Below, one piece after another: positions 35,194 through 42,584 of a DNA stretch of 64,000 nucleotides. The position numbers and the translations under genes were made by a program. Within the stretch, counting starts at the first letter, position 1; each line of letters opens with the position of its first letter. Location of the stretch: the NCBI GenBank assembly GCA_029781975.1, contig JAKOVQ010000007.1, positions 56,973 to 120,972 on the forward strand, in the 5' to 3' direction. The stretch is from Acidobacteriota bacterium. Its GTDB lineage: Bacteria > Acidobacteriota > Thermoanaerobaculia > UBA5066. The notes beneath the pieces were generated by a model. The model made no database searches. It was not told where the DNA came from and worked only from the letters and a program-made list of their open reading frames with translations.

Positions 35194-37623
35194 ATGGCCG
35201 AGCAACCCGGGGACGAGCGCCAGGCCGCCTTCGGCGGGGACGAGGAGCTGCGGGCGCTCGCGGAGCTGGCGGCGGGCGAGGGGCTGCCGCACGTGGCCGC
35301 CTGGGCGGCGCGGTGGGCGGCCGCGGCCGCGGGCGCCGACGGGGCCCTCCTCTGGGTCCCCCACGGCACGCTCCCGCTCTTCCTCTGCGCGGGCGCGGCC
35401 GGCGAGGGGACCGAGAGGAGCCTCAGGCGCTCGGCGCCCCGCGAGGACGGCGTCGTCCACGAGCTGATCCGCGACCGCGAGACCCTCGTCCTCGGGCCCG
35501 ACGAGCTCGGGATCTCCTCGGACCCGTGGGTCCTCGCCGTCCCGGGAGGCGTGAAGGCCTGCCTCGCCGTCCCCCTGGAGTCGGGCGGCCAGCTCGTCGC
35601 GATCCTCGGCCTGCTCTTCCGCGGCTCGGTCGACGTCGACGCCGTCCTCGAGGGGACCAACGCGTTCCTCGGCGTGGCGCTCCGGCCGCTCGAGCGGGCG
35701 CTGGTCTCCGACCGGAAGACCGCCGGGATGCTCCAGGCGATCGAGCGGCTGACGAACCTCTTCGACCTGACGAAGGCCTTCGGCTCCACCATCGACCTCG
35801 GGGAGCTGGCGCAGCTGATCGCGCGCAAGGCGGTCGACTTCGGCGGCGCCGAGGCCGCCTCGCTCTGGCTCCTCGAGGGGGAGGCGGCCGAGGTCGTCCT
35901 GGCGGCCACGGCCGTGAACGAGAACTACGACGTCGACCCGGCCCCCGAGGCGGTCGGGGCGGCCGTCGTCGGCGACGTGGTCGCGGAGCGGGAGCCGGTC
36001 CGGCGGAACCGGCTCGCCGAGGACGACCCGGCCGGCGGCTCCGACCCCTCGTACCCGGTCCGCTCCCTCCTCGCGGTGCCGCTCGTCGAGGAGGAGACGC
36101 CGATCGGCGCCCTCGTCCTGGCCAACAAGCGGGGCCGCCACCCGGAGTTCACCGCGGCCGACGAGGAGCTCCTCCTCGACCTCTCCCGGCAGGCGGTGCG
36201 CGCCCTCCGGAACGCCCGCCTCTTCGAGGCCGAGAAGAAGGTCGAGGAGCTCGACGCGCTCCTCGCCGTCAGCCGCGAGATCACGTCGACGCTCGACCTC
36301 GACAAGGTCCTGACGACCGTCGTCAACGCCAGCTCGGCCCTCATCGACTTCGACCGCGCCGCGGTCGCCGTCCTGCAGCGCGGCCAGCTCCGTCTCGGCG
36401 CGGTCTCGGGGATGGCCGAGATCGACCGGAGCGACCCCTCGGTGAAGCGGACCGCCGAGCTCCTGGAATGGGTCTTCCACTCCGGCTCGGACGTCGCCGT
36501 CACCCAGCGCGACGACGGCACGGTCGTCACCGACCGGCCCGAGACGGAGGAGAAGTTCCGCGCCTTCTTCGCGGAGTCGGGACGCCGCTCGTTCAACGCG
36601 GCTCTCCTCTCGGACGAGGAGGGGAAGCTCGGGGTCCTCGCCTTCGAGAGCAGCCAGCCGTTCGTCTTCGACCAGGGGACCCGCGACCTGGTCCAGATCC
36701 TGATCAACCAGGCGACCGTCGCCGTCCGGAACGCGCAGCTCTACCAGCAGGTCCCCCTCGCCGGGTTCTGGAAGCCCCTCCTCGAGAAGAGGCGGAAGCT
36801 CGCCGCGATCCCCGTCTCCCGACGGCGCCAGGCGGCCCTCGGGACGGCGGCCGCGCTCGCGATCCTCCTCCTCGTCCCCTGGCGGGTCCGGGTCGAGGGG
36901 CCCGCGCGCGTCCTCCCGGTGCGCGAGTCGACCGTCGCGGCCCAGGTGGAGGGCGTCGTCGAGGCGGTCCTGAAGCGGGAGGGGGACGCGGTCGCCGCCG
37001 GCGAGCCCCTCGCCCGCCTGCGCGACGGACCGTACAGGGCCGCGCTCGAGGAGGCGCGAGCCGCCCTGGCGCTGGCCCAGAGCGACGTGGCGCGGTACCG
37101 GACCTCCGGCAACGCGGCCGCGATGTATCAGGCGGCGGCCGCGGGCGACGAGGCGCGGGCCCGGATCGCCCTCGCCTCGGAACGGCTGGAGAAGACCTGG
37201 CTCCGCGCTCCGGCGGCGGGCGTCGTCGTGACGCCCCGGCTCGACGAGAAGGCCGGCCGCCTGCTCGAGGCCGGTGCGCCGTTCTGCGTCGTCGCCGACA
37301 CCTCGAGCGTCGTCGTGGAGGTGGCCGTCCCCGAAGGCGACGCTCCGCTCGTCGCCGTGGGCGAGCCGCTCGCGCTGAAGGTGAACAGCCATCCCGGCCG
37401 GACCTTCCGCGGCCGCGTGGAGGGGCTCGGGGCGGCCGTCCACCAGGAAGGCGAGGAGCGCTTCGTCCTCGCCCGGACCCGCGTCGAGAACCCCGGCGGG
37501 CTCCTCCTCCCGGGGATGCTCGGGAAGGCGAAGGTCACGGCGGACCGGCGGAGCCTCCTCGGCGCGCTCCTGAGGAAGCCCGTCCGCTGGCTCTGGCTCA
37601 AGGTCTGGCCGGCGCTCCCGTGA
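35194..37623 (+). CDS. Triple-GAF domain and HlyD-type membrane fusion protein
   Basis: An 809-residue chimera. Residues ~20-170, ~185-345 and ~350-515 look like three successive GAF sensor domains (the second has FDLTKAFGSTIDLGELAQLIA, the third AVSREITSTLDLDKVLTTVVN). One transmembrane helix (AALGTAAALAILLLVPW, ~547-563) leads to a periplasmic HlyD/biotinyl-lipoyl domain with VAAQVEGVVEAVLKREGDAV and APAAGVVVTPRLDEKAGRLLEAG. GAF domains would face the cytosol and the adaptor the periplasm, so ligand sensing may gate export. Its C-terminus resembles that of the next protein. ATG at 35194 has GGAGGAAGG upstream. Its stop overlaps the GTG of the M50-HlyD gene. Confidence 0.88.
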   Translation: MAEQPGDERQAAFGGDEELRALAELAAGEGLPHVAAWAARWAAAAAGADGALLWVPHGTLPLFLCAGAAGEGTERSLRRSAPREDGVVHELIRDRETLVLGPDELGISSDPWVLAVPGGVKACLAVPLESGGQLVAILGLLFRGSVDVDAVLEGTNAFLGVALRPLERALVSDRKTAGMLQAIERLTNLFDLTKAFGSTIDLGELAQLIARKAVDFGGAEAASLWLLEGEAAEVVLAATAVNENYDVDPAPEAVGAAVVGDVVAEREPVRRNRLAEDDPAGGSDPSYPVRSLLAVPLVEEETPIGALVLANKRGRHPEFTAADEELLLDLSRQAVRALRNARLFEAEKKVEELDALLAVSREITSTLDLDKVLTTVVNASSALIDFDRAAVAVLQRGQLRLGAVSGMAEIDRSDPSVKRTAELLEWVFHSGSDVAVTQRDDGTVVTDRPETEEKFRAFFAESGRRSFNAALLSDEEGKLGVLAFESSQPFVFDQGTRDLVQILINQATVAVRNAQLYQQVPLAGFWKPLLEKRRKLAAIPVSRRRQAALGTAAALAILLLVPWRVRVEGPARVLPVRESTVAAQVEGVVEAVLKREGDAVAAGEPLARLRDGPYRAALEEARAALALAQSDVARYRTSGNAAAMYQAAAAGDEARARIALASERLEKTWLRAPAAGVVVTPRLDEKAGRLLEAGAPFCVVADTSSVVVEVAVPEGDAPLVAVGEPLALKVNSHPGRTFRGRVEGLGAAVHQEGEERFVLARTRVENPGGLLLPGMLGKAKVTADRRSLLGALLRKPVRWLWLKVWPALP

Positions 37624-39815
37624 GCGCGATCGCGCCTCCCGCGGGTTTCGCGTCCTGCTCGCCGGGCCTTTCCGCCTCCGCCCTCGCGGCCCGGCGGGGC
37701 GCGCCGGGGGATCGGCCGGCCCTGAGGCCCGACCTCGTCATCCGCCGCCTGGTCCAGATGGGGGAGGTGACGTGGGTGGTGAAGCACCCCGAGTCGGGGC
37801 GGATCTTCACCTTCGAGGAGAGCGACTGGGCGCTGATCGCCCTCCTCGACGGGACGCGGACGCCCGACGAGGTCCTCGAGGAGTACCGCCGCATGGTCGG
37901 GGGCGCCGAGGTCCCGCCGACCCTCGTCCTCGACTTCCTCGACATGCTCCGGAAGATCGACTTCGTCGCGCAGTCGACGGCGGAGCGGAACCTCGCCCTC
38001 CTCGAGAAGGCCCGGACGGCCCGGCGGCGGGCCGCCGAGGAGAAGGCCGAGGGCTTCAACATCTTCTTCCTCATGTTCAAGGTGCTCGACCCGAACCGGT
38101 TCCTCGGCCGCACGGCCCACCTCGTGAGGTGGATCTGGCGCCCGCCGACGGTCGCGGTCGCCTGCGTCGGGTTCCTCTTCACGGTGTCGGTCTTCGTCGG
38201 GCACTTCGGCCCGCTCTGGAACGAGACCCTCGAGCTCTACGCGTTCCTCCGGAAGCCGTTCTGGGACGCCGTCCAGTTCTTCCTCATCCTCAGCTGCATC
38301 GGGGCGATCCACGAGTTCTCGCACGGCTACGTCACGCGCTTCTACGGCGGCGAGGTCCACGACATCGGCATCGCGCTCCTCTACTTCATGCCCGCCTTCT
38401 ACTGCGACACGACCGACTCGCTCCTCTTCGAGAGCAAGTGGCAGCGCCTCTGGGTGACGATCGCGGGGATCTACGTGGAGGCGATCCTCTGCACCGCCGC
38501 GACGGCCCTCTGGGTCGTCTCCTACCCCGACACGCTCGTCCACGAGCTCGCCTACAAGACGATGCTCTTCACCGGGGTCTCCACCGTCTTCTTCAACATC
38601 AACCCGCTGATCAAGATCGACGGGTACCACGCGCTGACGAGCCTCCTGGAGATCCCCGAGCTGCGGGAGGAGTCGATCCGCTGGCTCGGCGCGCTCTTCC
38701 AGCGCCACGTCCTCAGGCTCGACGTCCCCGTCCCCGTCCCCTCGAGGCGCAAGCGCCGGATCTTCCTCGTCTACGCCCCGCTCGCCCTGGCCTACACCGG
38801 CGTGATCATGCTGTTCATCTGGGGCCTCCTCCGGAACTTCTGGGTGCGCCTCGCCCCGGACCTCGGCCTCGTCCTCGCCCTCGTCACCATGGGGTTCTTC
38901 TTCAAGGGCCGGCTCCGCCTCGTCCTCCGGACGGCCCGGCTCTTCTACCTCGACAAGAAGGAGCTCGCCATGTCGAAGAGGTCCCGGGCTCCCCTGGCCG
39001 CCGCTGCCGCCCTCCTCCTCGCCCTCGTCGCGGTCCCGTGGTCCCGCCGGGCCGTGCAGCTCGACGCGACGCTCGCTCCGGCACGGACCGCCCGGCTCGA
39101 CGCTCCGGAGGACGGCACCGTCGGGCCGGTCCTCGTCCGCGAAGGGGACGCCGTCGGCCTCGGGCAGCCCCTCCTCTCCCTGGTGTCACCGGCGCTCGAC
39201 GCCCGTCTCGCCTCCCTCGGGGCCGAGCGCGGAGCCCTCGCGCGCGAGGCCGGCGGAGCGAGGGAGAGAGCGGAGCCGCGGGTCGCCTTCCGCGCCGAAG
39301 CGCGCGGGGCGGCGGTGGGAGCCGCCCTCGCGAGCGACGAGGGACGCCGCGACGCGCTGACCGTCCGGAGCCCCTTCCCGGGGCGCGTCCTGACGCCGAG
39401 GACCGGGGACCTCGCAGGCCGCTTCGTGACGGCGGGGACGCCGCTCGTGGAGGTCGGCGACTGCAGCCGCCTCGTGGCGGAGCTCCCGATCTCCGAGCGG
39501 CGCCTCCGCGACGTCCGGATCGGGGACGCGGTCCTCCTCCAGCTCCGGGCGCGGCCGCTCGAGCTCGTCCGCGGCCGCGTCGTCTCCATCGCCCCGGCAG
39601 CCACGCCCGCGAGGCCCACCGCGGCCGGGGCGGCGCCCCCCCTCCGCCCGCCGGAGATGCCCGACCGGGTCGTCGTGCGGGCCGTCTTCGACAACGACGG
39701 GGGAGCGCTCCTTCCGGGGATGGCGGGGACGGCGCGGATCGAGGGGGCGCGGACCTCGCTGCTGGGCCTCGGCGCCCGCACCCTGTGGCGGTGGCTCCAG
39801 GGGGTCGCCTGGTAG
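37620..39815 (+). CDS. PqqD-like / M50 metallopeptidase / HlyD fusion (peptide processing and export)
   Basis: A 731-residue membrane protein. Residues ~38-110 form a PqqD-like, RiPP-recognition-type domain. Residues ~178-420 are a polytopic M50 peptidase with zinc motif HEFSH (H231, E232, H235) and the second motif INPLIKIDGY (327-336, Asp334). After a further helix near 457-475 comes a HlyD-type adaptor domain (to ~715). The layout matches the peptide zinc metalloprotease YydH group, one member of which acts on the secreted YydF peptide in Bacillus; that parallel is from family knowledge. The GTG at 37620 overlaps the previous stop. It faces the VAAPR-repeat peptide gene across a terminator. 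Confidence 0.88.
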   Translation: MSAIAPPAGFASCSPGLSASALAARRGAPGDRPALRPDLVIRRLVQMGEVTWVVKHPESGRIFTFEESDWALIALLDGTRTPDEVLEEYRRMVGGAEVPPTLVLDFLDMLRKIDFVAQSTAERNLALLEKARTARRRAAEEKAEGFNIFFLMFKVLDPNRFLGRTAHLVRWIWRPPTVAVACVGFLFTVSVFVGHFGPLWNETLELYAFLRKPFWDAVQFFLILSCIGAIHEFSHGYVTRFYGGEVHDIGIALLYFMPAFYCDTTDSLLFESKWQRLWVTIAGIYVEAILCTAATALWVVSYPDTLVHELAYKTMLFTGVSTVFFNINPLIKIDGYHALTSLLEIPELREESIRWLGALFQRHVLRLDVPVPVPSRRKRRIFLVYAPLALAYTGVIMLFIWGLLRNFWVRLAPDLGLVLALVTMGFFFKGRLRLVLRTARLFYLDKKELAMSKRSRAPLAAAAALLLALVAVPWSRRAVQLDATLAPARTARLDAPEDGTVGPVLVREGDAVGLGQPLLSLVSPALDARLASLGAERGALAREAGGARERAEPRVAFRAEARGAAVGAALASDEGRRDALTVRSPFPGRVLTPRTGDLAGRFVTAGTPLVEVGDCSRLVAELPISERRLRDVRIGDAVLLQLRARPLELVRGRVVSIAPAATPARPTAAGAAPPLRPPEMPDRVVVRAVFDNDGGALLPGMAGTARIEGARTSLLGLGARTLWRWLQGVAW

Positions 39816-39825
39816 AGATACGAAG

Positions 39826-39858
39826 AACGCCCCGGGGAACGTTCCCCGGGGCGTTTCC
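39826..39858. terminator. Perfect 30-bp palindrome, bidirectional terminator
   Basis: 15-bp arms (AACGCCCCGGGGAAC at 39826-39840 and its complement at 39841-39855) meet without a spacer, so the hairpin would have an ACGT loop and a 13-bp stem. T-rich ends follow on each side (TTTCCC; TTCTTCG). It lies between the convergent M50-HlyD and repeat-peptide genes. Confidence 0.8.
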
Positions 39859-39920
39859 CGAACGGTTCCCGCCGGTCGCGGCCAGGCCGGCTCGGGCCCG
39901 TGGCCGCGAGCCTTGCCCGG

Positions 39921-40319
39921 CTAGACGGTGCCGGAAGAGCGCGGGTTCGCGATCTTCGGGCTGGCCATCTTGGGGCTGGCCACCCGCGGCGCCGCCACCC
40001 TCGGAGCAGCCACCCTCGGGGCGGCCACGCGCGGAGCCGCGACACGCGGGGCCGCGACCCGGGGAGCCGCCACCCGCGGCGCCGCCACTCGCGGGGCCGC
40101 TACTCGCGGGGCTGCTACTCGCGGGGCCGCCACGCGAGGCGCCGCTACCCTCGGAGCGGCGACCCGGGGGCTCGCCACGCGGGGCGAGGCCACCGGCTCG
40201 TGCGGGTTCGCGCCGGAGCCCAGGCTCGCGACCCGGATCTCCTTCAGCTCCTCGCCGGTCGCCTTCTTGATCTTCGCCTTCTGGTCGTCGGTCAGCTTGA
40301 TCCGGACTTCCTTCGACAT
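39921..40319 (-). CDS. Leader plus VAAPR-pentapeptide repeat protein (candidate secreted peptide precursor)
   Basis: A 132-residue protein I do not recognise as a known family. Residues 1-42 are a charged, helical leader (MSKEVRIKLTDDQKAKIKKA, then TGEELKEIRVASLGSGANPHEP). Residues 43-127 are 17 pentapeptides: VASPR twice, VAAPR twelve times, then VASPK, MASPK and IANPR, ending SSGTV. Codons vary between repeats at third positions while residues stay fixed, which supports selection on the peptide. The leader has the look of RiPP-type leaders. The ATG at 40319 has GGGAGG six bases upstream. A sigma-54 promoter lies at 40363-40378. It neighbours an M50-HlyD exporter. A basic nucleic-acid-binding tail protein is the main alternative. 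Confidence 0.8.
   Translation of the reverse strand: MSKEVRIKLTDDQKAKIKKATGEELKEIRVASLGSGANPHEPVASPRVASPRVAAPRVAAPRVAAPRVAAPRVAAPRVAAPRVAAPRVAAPRVAAPRVAAPRVAAPRVAAPRVASPKMASPKIANPRSSGTV
39939..40193 (-). repeat. Array of 17 in-frame 15-bp units encoding [VMI]A[ASN]P[RK]
   Basis: Seventeen contiguous 15-bp units without spacers inside the repeat-peptide gene. The units differ mainly at synonymous sites: Val by GTG, GTC or GTA; Arg by AGG, CGC, CGA, CGG or CGT; Ala by GCG, GCC, GCT or GCA. The end units carry the amino-acid changes, so the central block is the most uniform in protein sequence. Confidence 0.95.
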
Positions 40320-40362
40320 GGCGTCCTCCCTTTTCCTGCCGGTGTTGATGTCCTCCGAGAAT

Positions 40363-40378
40363 CGCAAGAGCCGGGCCA
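40363..40378 (-). promoter_or_regulatory. Sigma-54 promoter (-24/-12) of the repeat-peptide gene
   Basis: TGGCCCGGCTCTTGCG on the minus strand matches TGGCACG-N4-TTGCW with the invariant GG and GC exactly ten bases apart. Expected start of transcription is near 40352, giving a leader of about 33 nt before the ATG at 40319. A sigma-54 activator gene is immediately upstream. Confidence 0.8.
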
Positions 40379-40464
40379 GCCTCCCCGGCGCGGCCCGCTC
40401 GGTCCCGGCCCGCTTTCCGTGCGGTTCCCCGCTCGAGGAGAGCTCGGGCGGGTGCCTGCGGGCC

Positions 40465-40500
40465 GGTTGGATCTTTCAACCGAGGTTGAAAGTCTCAACC
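40465..40500 (-). promoter_or_regulatory. Tandem 17-bp palindromes, probable activator-binding (enhancer) sites
   Basis: Two palindromes in tandem, GGTTGAGACTTTCAACC (40500-40484) and GGTTGAAAGATCCAACC (40481-40465), are separated by two bases, centres 19 bp apart. They lie about 115-150 bp upstream of the predicted sigma-54 start site, the usual place for enhancer-binding proteins. They begin three bases after the regulator stop codon. Binding by the adjacent regulator is inferred. Confidence 0.72.
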
Positions 40501-40502
40501 GC

Positions 40503-41876
40503 TCAGAGGCCGTACTTCCGGCAGAGATACTTCATCTGGTTGGCGTCGAGGCCGAGGGCGGCGGCAGCGCGCGCCTTCACGCCGCCGGAGCGGGCAATGG
40601 CGTCGGCGACGAGCCCCCGCTCGTAGCGGGCCACCGCCTCGCCGAGCGGCACGCCGTCGCCCGGAGCCGAGGAGCCGGCCGCTCCCGCGGCTCCCCTGGC
40701 GAACGCCGGCGGGAGGTGATCCGGCGTCACCACCTCCTCGTCGACCATGAGGGTCAGCATCTCGACGAGGTGGCCGAGCTCGCGGACGTTCCCGCGCCAC
40801 GGGTGACGGCGGAAGAGGTCGACCGTGCTCGCGGAGAACCTCTTCGGCGGCCGTCCGTGCTGCCGTGCGGCGCGGGCCGCGAACGTCTCGACGAGGAGGG
40901 GGAGGTCCTCCAGCCGCTCGCGGAGCGGAGGGAGACGGAGCGTCACCGTGTTGATCCGGTAGTAGAGGTCCTCCCGGAACGTCCCGGCGGCCACCCGGGC
41001 CTCGAGGTCCTCGTTCGTGGCCGCGACGAGGCGGATGTCGACCGGGATGGGGCGACGCCCCCCCACGCGCTCCACCTCGCGCGACTCGAGGGCCCGGAGG
41101 AGCTTCGCCTGGACCGGCGCGGCCAGCGTCCCGACCTCGTCGAGGAAGAGGGTCCCCCGATGGGCCAGCTCGAACTTCCCCGGCCTGCTCGCCACCGCCC
41201 CCGTGAACGCCCCCCTCTCGTGGCCGAACAGCTCCGACTCGACGAGGCCCTCCGGGAGCGCCGACCCGTTGACGGCGACGAAGGGGCCGGCGGACCTCCG
41301 GCTCCTCTCGTGGAGCGACTTCGAGACGAGCTCCTTCCCGGTCCCGCTCTCGCCGACCACGAGGACCGTCGCGTCGGAGGAGGCGACCTTCTCGATGTCC
41401 GCGAAGAGCCTCCTCATCGCCCCGCTGGTCCCGATGAGGAGACCGAACGACCGGCGCGCCAGCGCCTCCTCTCTGAGAGCCCGGTTCTCGCGCAGGATCC
41501 GGTGCCGCTCCAGGGCCCGCCTGACGACGAGGAGGAGCTCGTGCGGGTCGATCGGCTTTCGAAAGAAGTCGAAGGCGCCGGTCTCCACCGCCTGGAGCGC
41601 CCAGCGACGGTCCGTCTCGCCGGTCATCACGACGACGGTGGCGTCGGGCCGCCTCTCCCGGATCGTCCGGACGAGCGCCAGCCCCTCGTCCGGACGGTTC
41701 GAGGGGGGCATCGTGAGGTCGACGAGGAAGACGTCCGGCTCCCTCTCGAGGAGCGCGGCTCCCGCGACCGCGTCCCGCGCCTCCAGCACCTCGAACTCCG
41801 CCCGGAGGGTCCACGCCAGCTGGTCCAGCAGCTCCGGGTCGTCGTCGACGATCGCGACGCGTCCCTCCGGGGTCAC
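40503..41876 (-). CDS. Sigma-54-dependent response regulator next to the peptide gene
   Basis: A 457-residue NtrC-type activator. The receiver (~1-120) has DDD at 11-13, phospho-acceptor Asp53 in FLVDLTMPP and Lys107 in FRKPID. The AAA+ domain has Walker A GESGTGKE at 175-182, GAFTGA at 222-227 and Walker B GTLFLDEVG, so it can contact sigma-54. The Fis-type helix-turn-helix ends LDANQMKYLCRKYGL. The receiver's SNRPDEG insertion after the phospho-site resembles the regulators of the ActR/PrrA-like or PEP-CTERM groups. GTG at 41876 overlaps the kinase stop. With a sigma-54 promoter and paired palindromes immediately downstream, its likely target is the repeat-peptide gene. Confidence 0.94.
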   Translation of the reverse strand: MTPEGRVAIVDDDPELLDQLAWTLRAEFEVLEARDAVAGAALLEREPDVFLVDLTMPPSNRPDEGLALVRTIRERRPDATVVVMTGETDRRWALQAVETGAFDFFRKPIDPHELLLVVRRALERHRILRENRALREEALARRSFGLLIGTSGAMRRLFADIEKVASSDATVLVVGESGTGKELVSKSLHERSRRSAGPFVAVNGSALPEGLVESELFGHERGAFTGAVASRPGKFELAHRGTLFLDEVGTLAAPVQAKLLRALESREVERVGGRRPIPVDIRLVAATNEDLEARVAAGTFREDLYYRINTVTLRLPPLRERLEDLPLLVETFAARAARQHGRPPKRFSASTVDLFRRHPWRGNVRELGHLVEMLTLMVDEEVVTPDHLPPAFARGAAGAAGSSAPGDGVPLGEAVARYERGLVADAIARSGGVKARAAAALGLDANQMKYLCRKYGL

Positions 41877-42574
41877 GACCGGTCGGCCTCGACCGGGAGC
41901 GTCACCCGTACGAGCGTCCCTTCCCCGGGGCGGCTGAAGACCCGGAGCGTCCCGCGGTGGTGGCGGACGATCCGGCGCGCGGTGTAGAGGCCGAGGCCGA
42001 CCCCCTCCTCCTTCGTCGAGCGGAAGGGCCGGAAGAGCTCGTCCCTCACGAACTCCGGCGTCATCCCGGGACCGTCGTCGCGCACCTCCACGAAGGCGCG
42101 CGGCCTCCCCCGGCCGGGGCAGGAGGTCCGGACGCTGACGCACCCGTCCGGTCCGGCGGCCTCCAGCGCGTTCAGGAGGACGCTCGAGAGCGCCTCCCGG
42201 AGGTAGTTCGGGTCTCCCCAGACCCGCGGGACGTCCCCGAGCTGGGCCTCGACGGCGGCAGACGCCGGCGCGGAGCCGTCCCGCAGCAGGATCGACCGGA
42301 GCGCCTCGGCCACGAGGGCGTTCACGTCGATCGGCACCTTCACCAGGACCGTGGCCGGCTGGGACGACCACCGCGCCACCGCCGCGTCGAGCTTCTCCAC
42401 CGCCCCCCGGAGCGCGTTCACCGCGCTCCGCTTGAAGTCGGGGTCCTCGTAGCTCCGCTCGAGGTTCCCGAGGAGGAGGCGCAGGCGGAAGCCGACGTTC
42501 ATGACGTCGTGGAGGAGGACCGAGTCCAGCGTCTCCCGGAGCTGCCTGTCGGGGGCGGACCTCGGCGTCCTCAT
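41873..42574 (-). CDS. Short soluble sensor histidine kinase
   Basis: A 233-residue kinase with no transmembrane or recognisable sensor domain. The dimerisation helix contains the likely phospho-acceptor His22 (SVLLHDVMNVGF), in an H-box of the HD-x-x-N type. The HATPase_c domain has N box SSVLLNALEAAGP, G1 DDGPGM, F box LFRPF and G2 GVGLGLYTARR. It resembles the catalytic core of PrsK-like kinases. A missing sensor implies that another protein brings the signal, possibly the GAF or STAS proteins across the terminator or the adaptor upstream; this is speculation. It starts at ATG 42574 and overlaps the regulator gene downstream by four bases. Confidence 0.9.
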   Translation of the reverse strand: MRTPRSAPDRQLRETLDSVLLHDVMNVGFRLRLLLGNLERSYEDPDFKRSAVNALRGAVEKLDAAVARWSSQPATVLVKVPIDVNALVAEALRSILLRDGSAPASAAVEAQLGDVPRVWGDPNYLREALSSVLLNALEAAGPDGCVSVRTSCPGRGRPRAFVEVRDDGPGMTPEFVRDELFRPFRSTKEEGVGLGLYTARRIVRHHRGTLRVFSRPGEGTLVRVTLPVEADRS

Positions 42575-42584
42575 CCCGGCCCTC

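Noticed and set aside
39939..40193. Possible CRISPR-like array.
   Set aside because: The units are 15 bp, abut without spacers, keep one coding frame and vary only at synonymous sites. No cas genes are present.
39928..40626. A plus-strand frame through the repeat array giving a GAATRGAAT-type repeat protein.
   Set aside because: It is the antisense reading of the VAAPR gene, has no ribosome site, runs into the sigma-54 regulator gene and lacks a leader. The minus strand has GGGAGG, a leader and a promoter.
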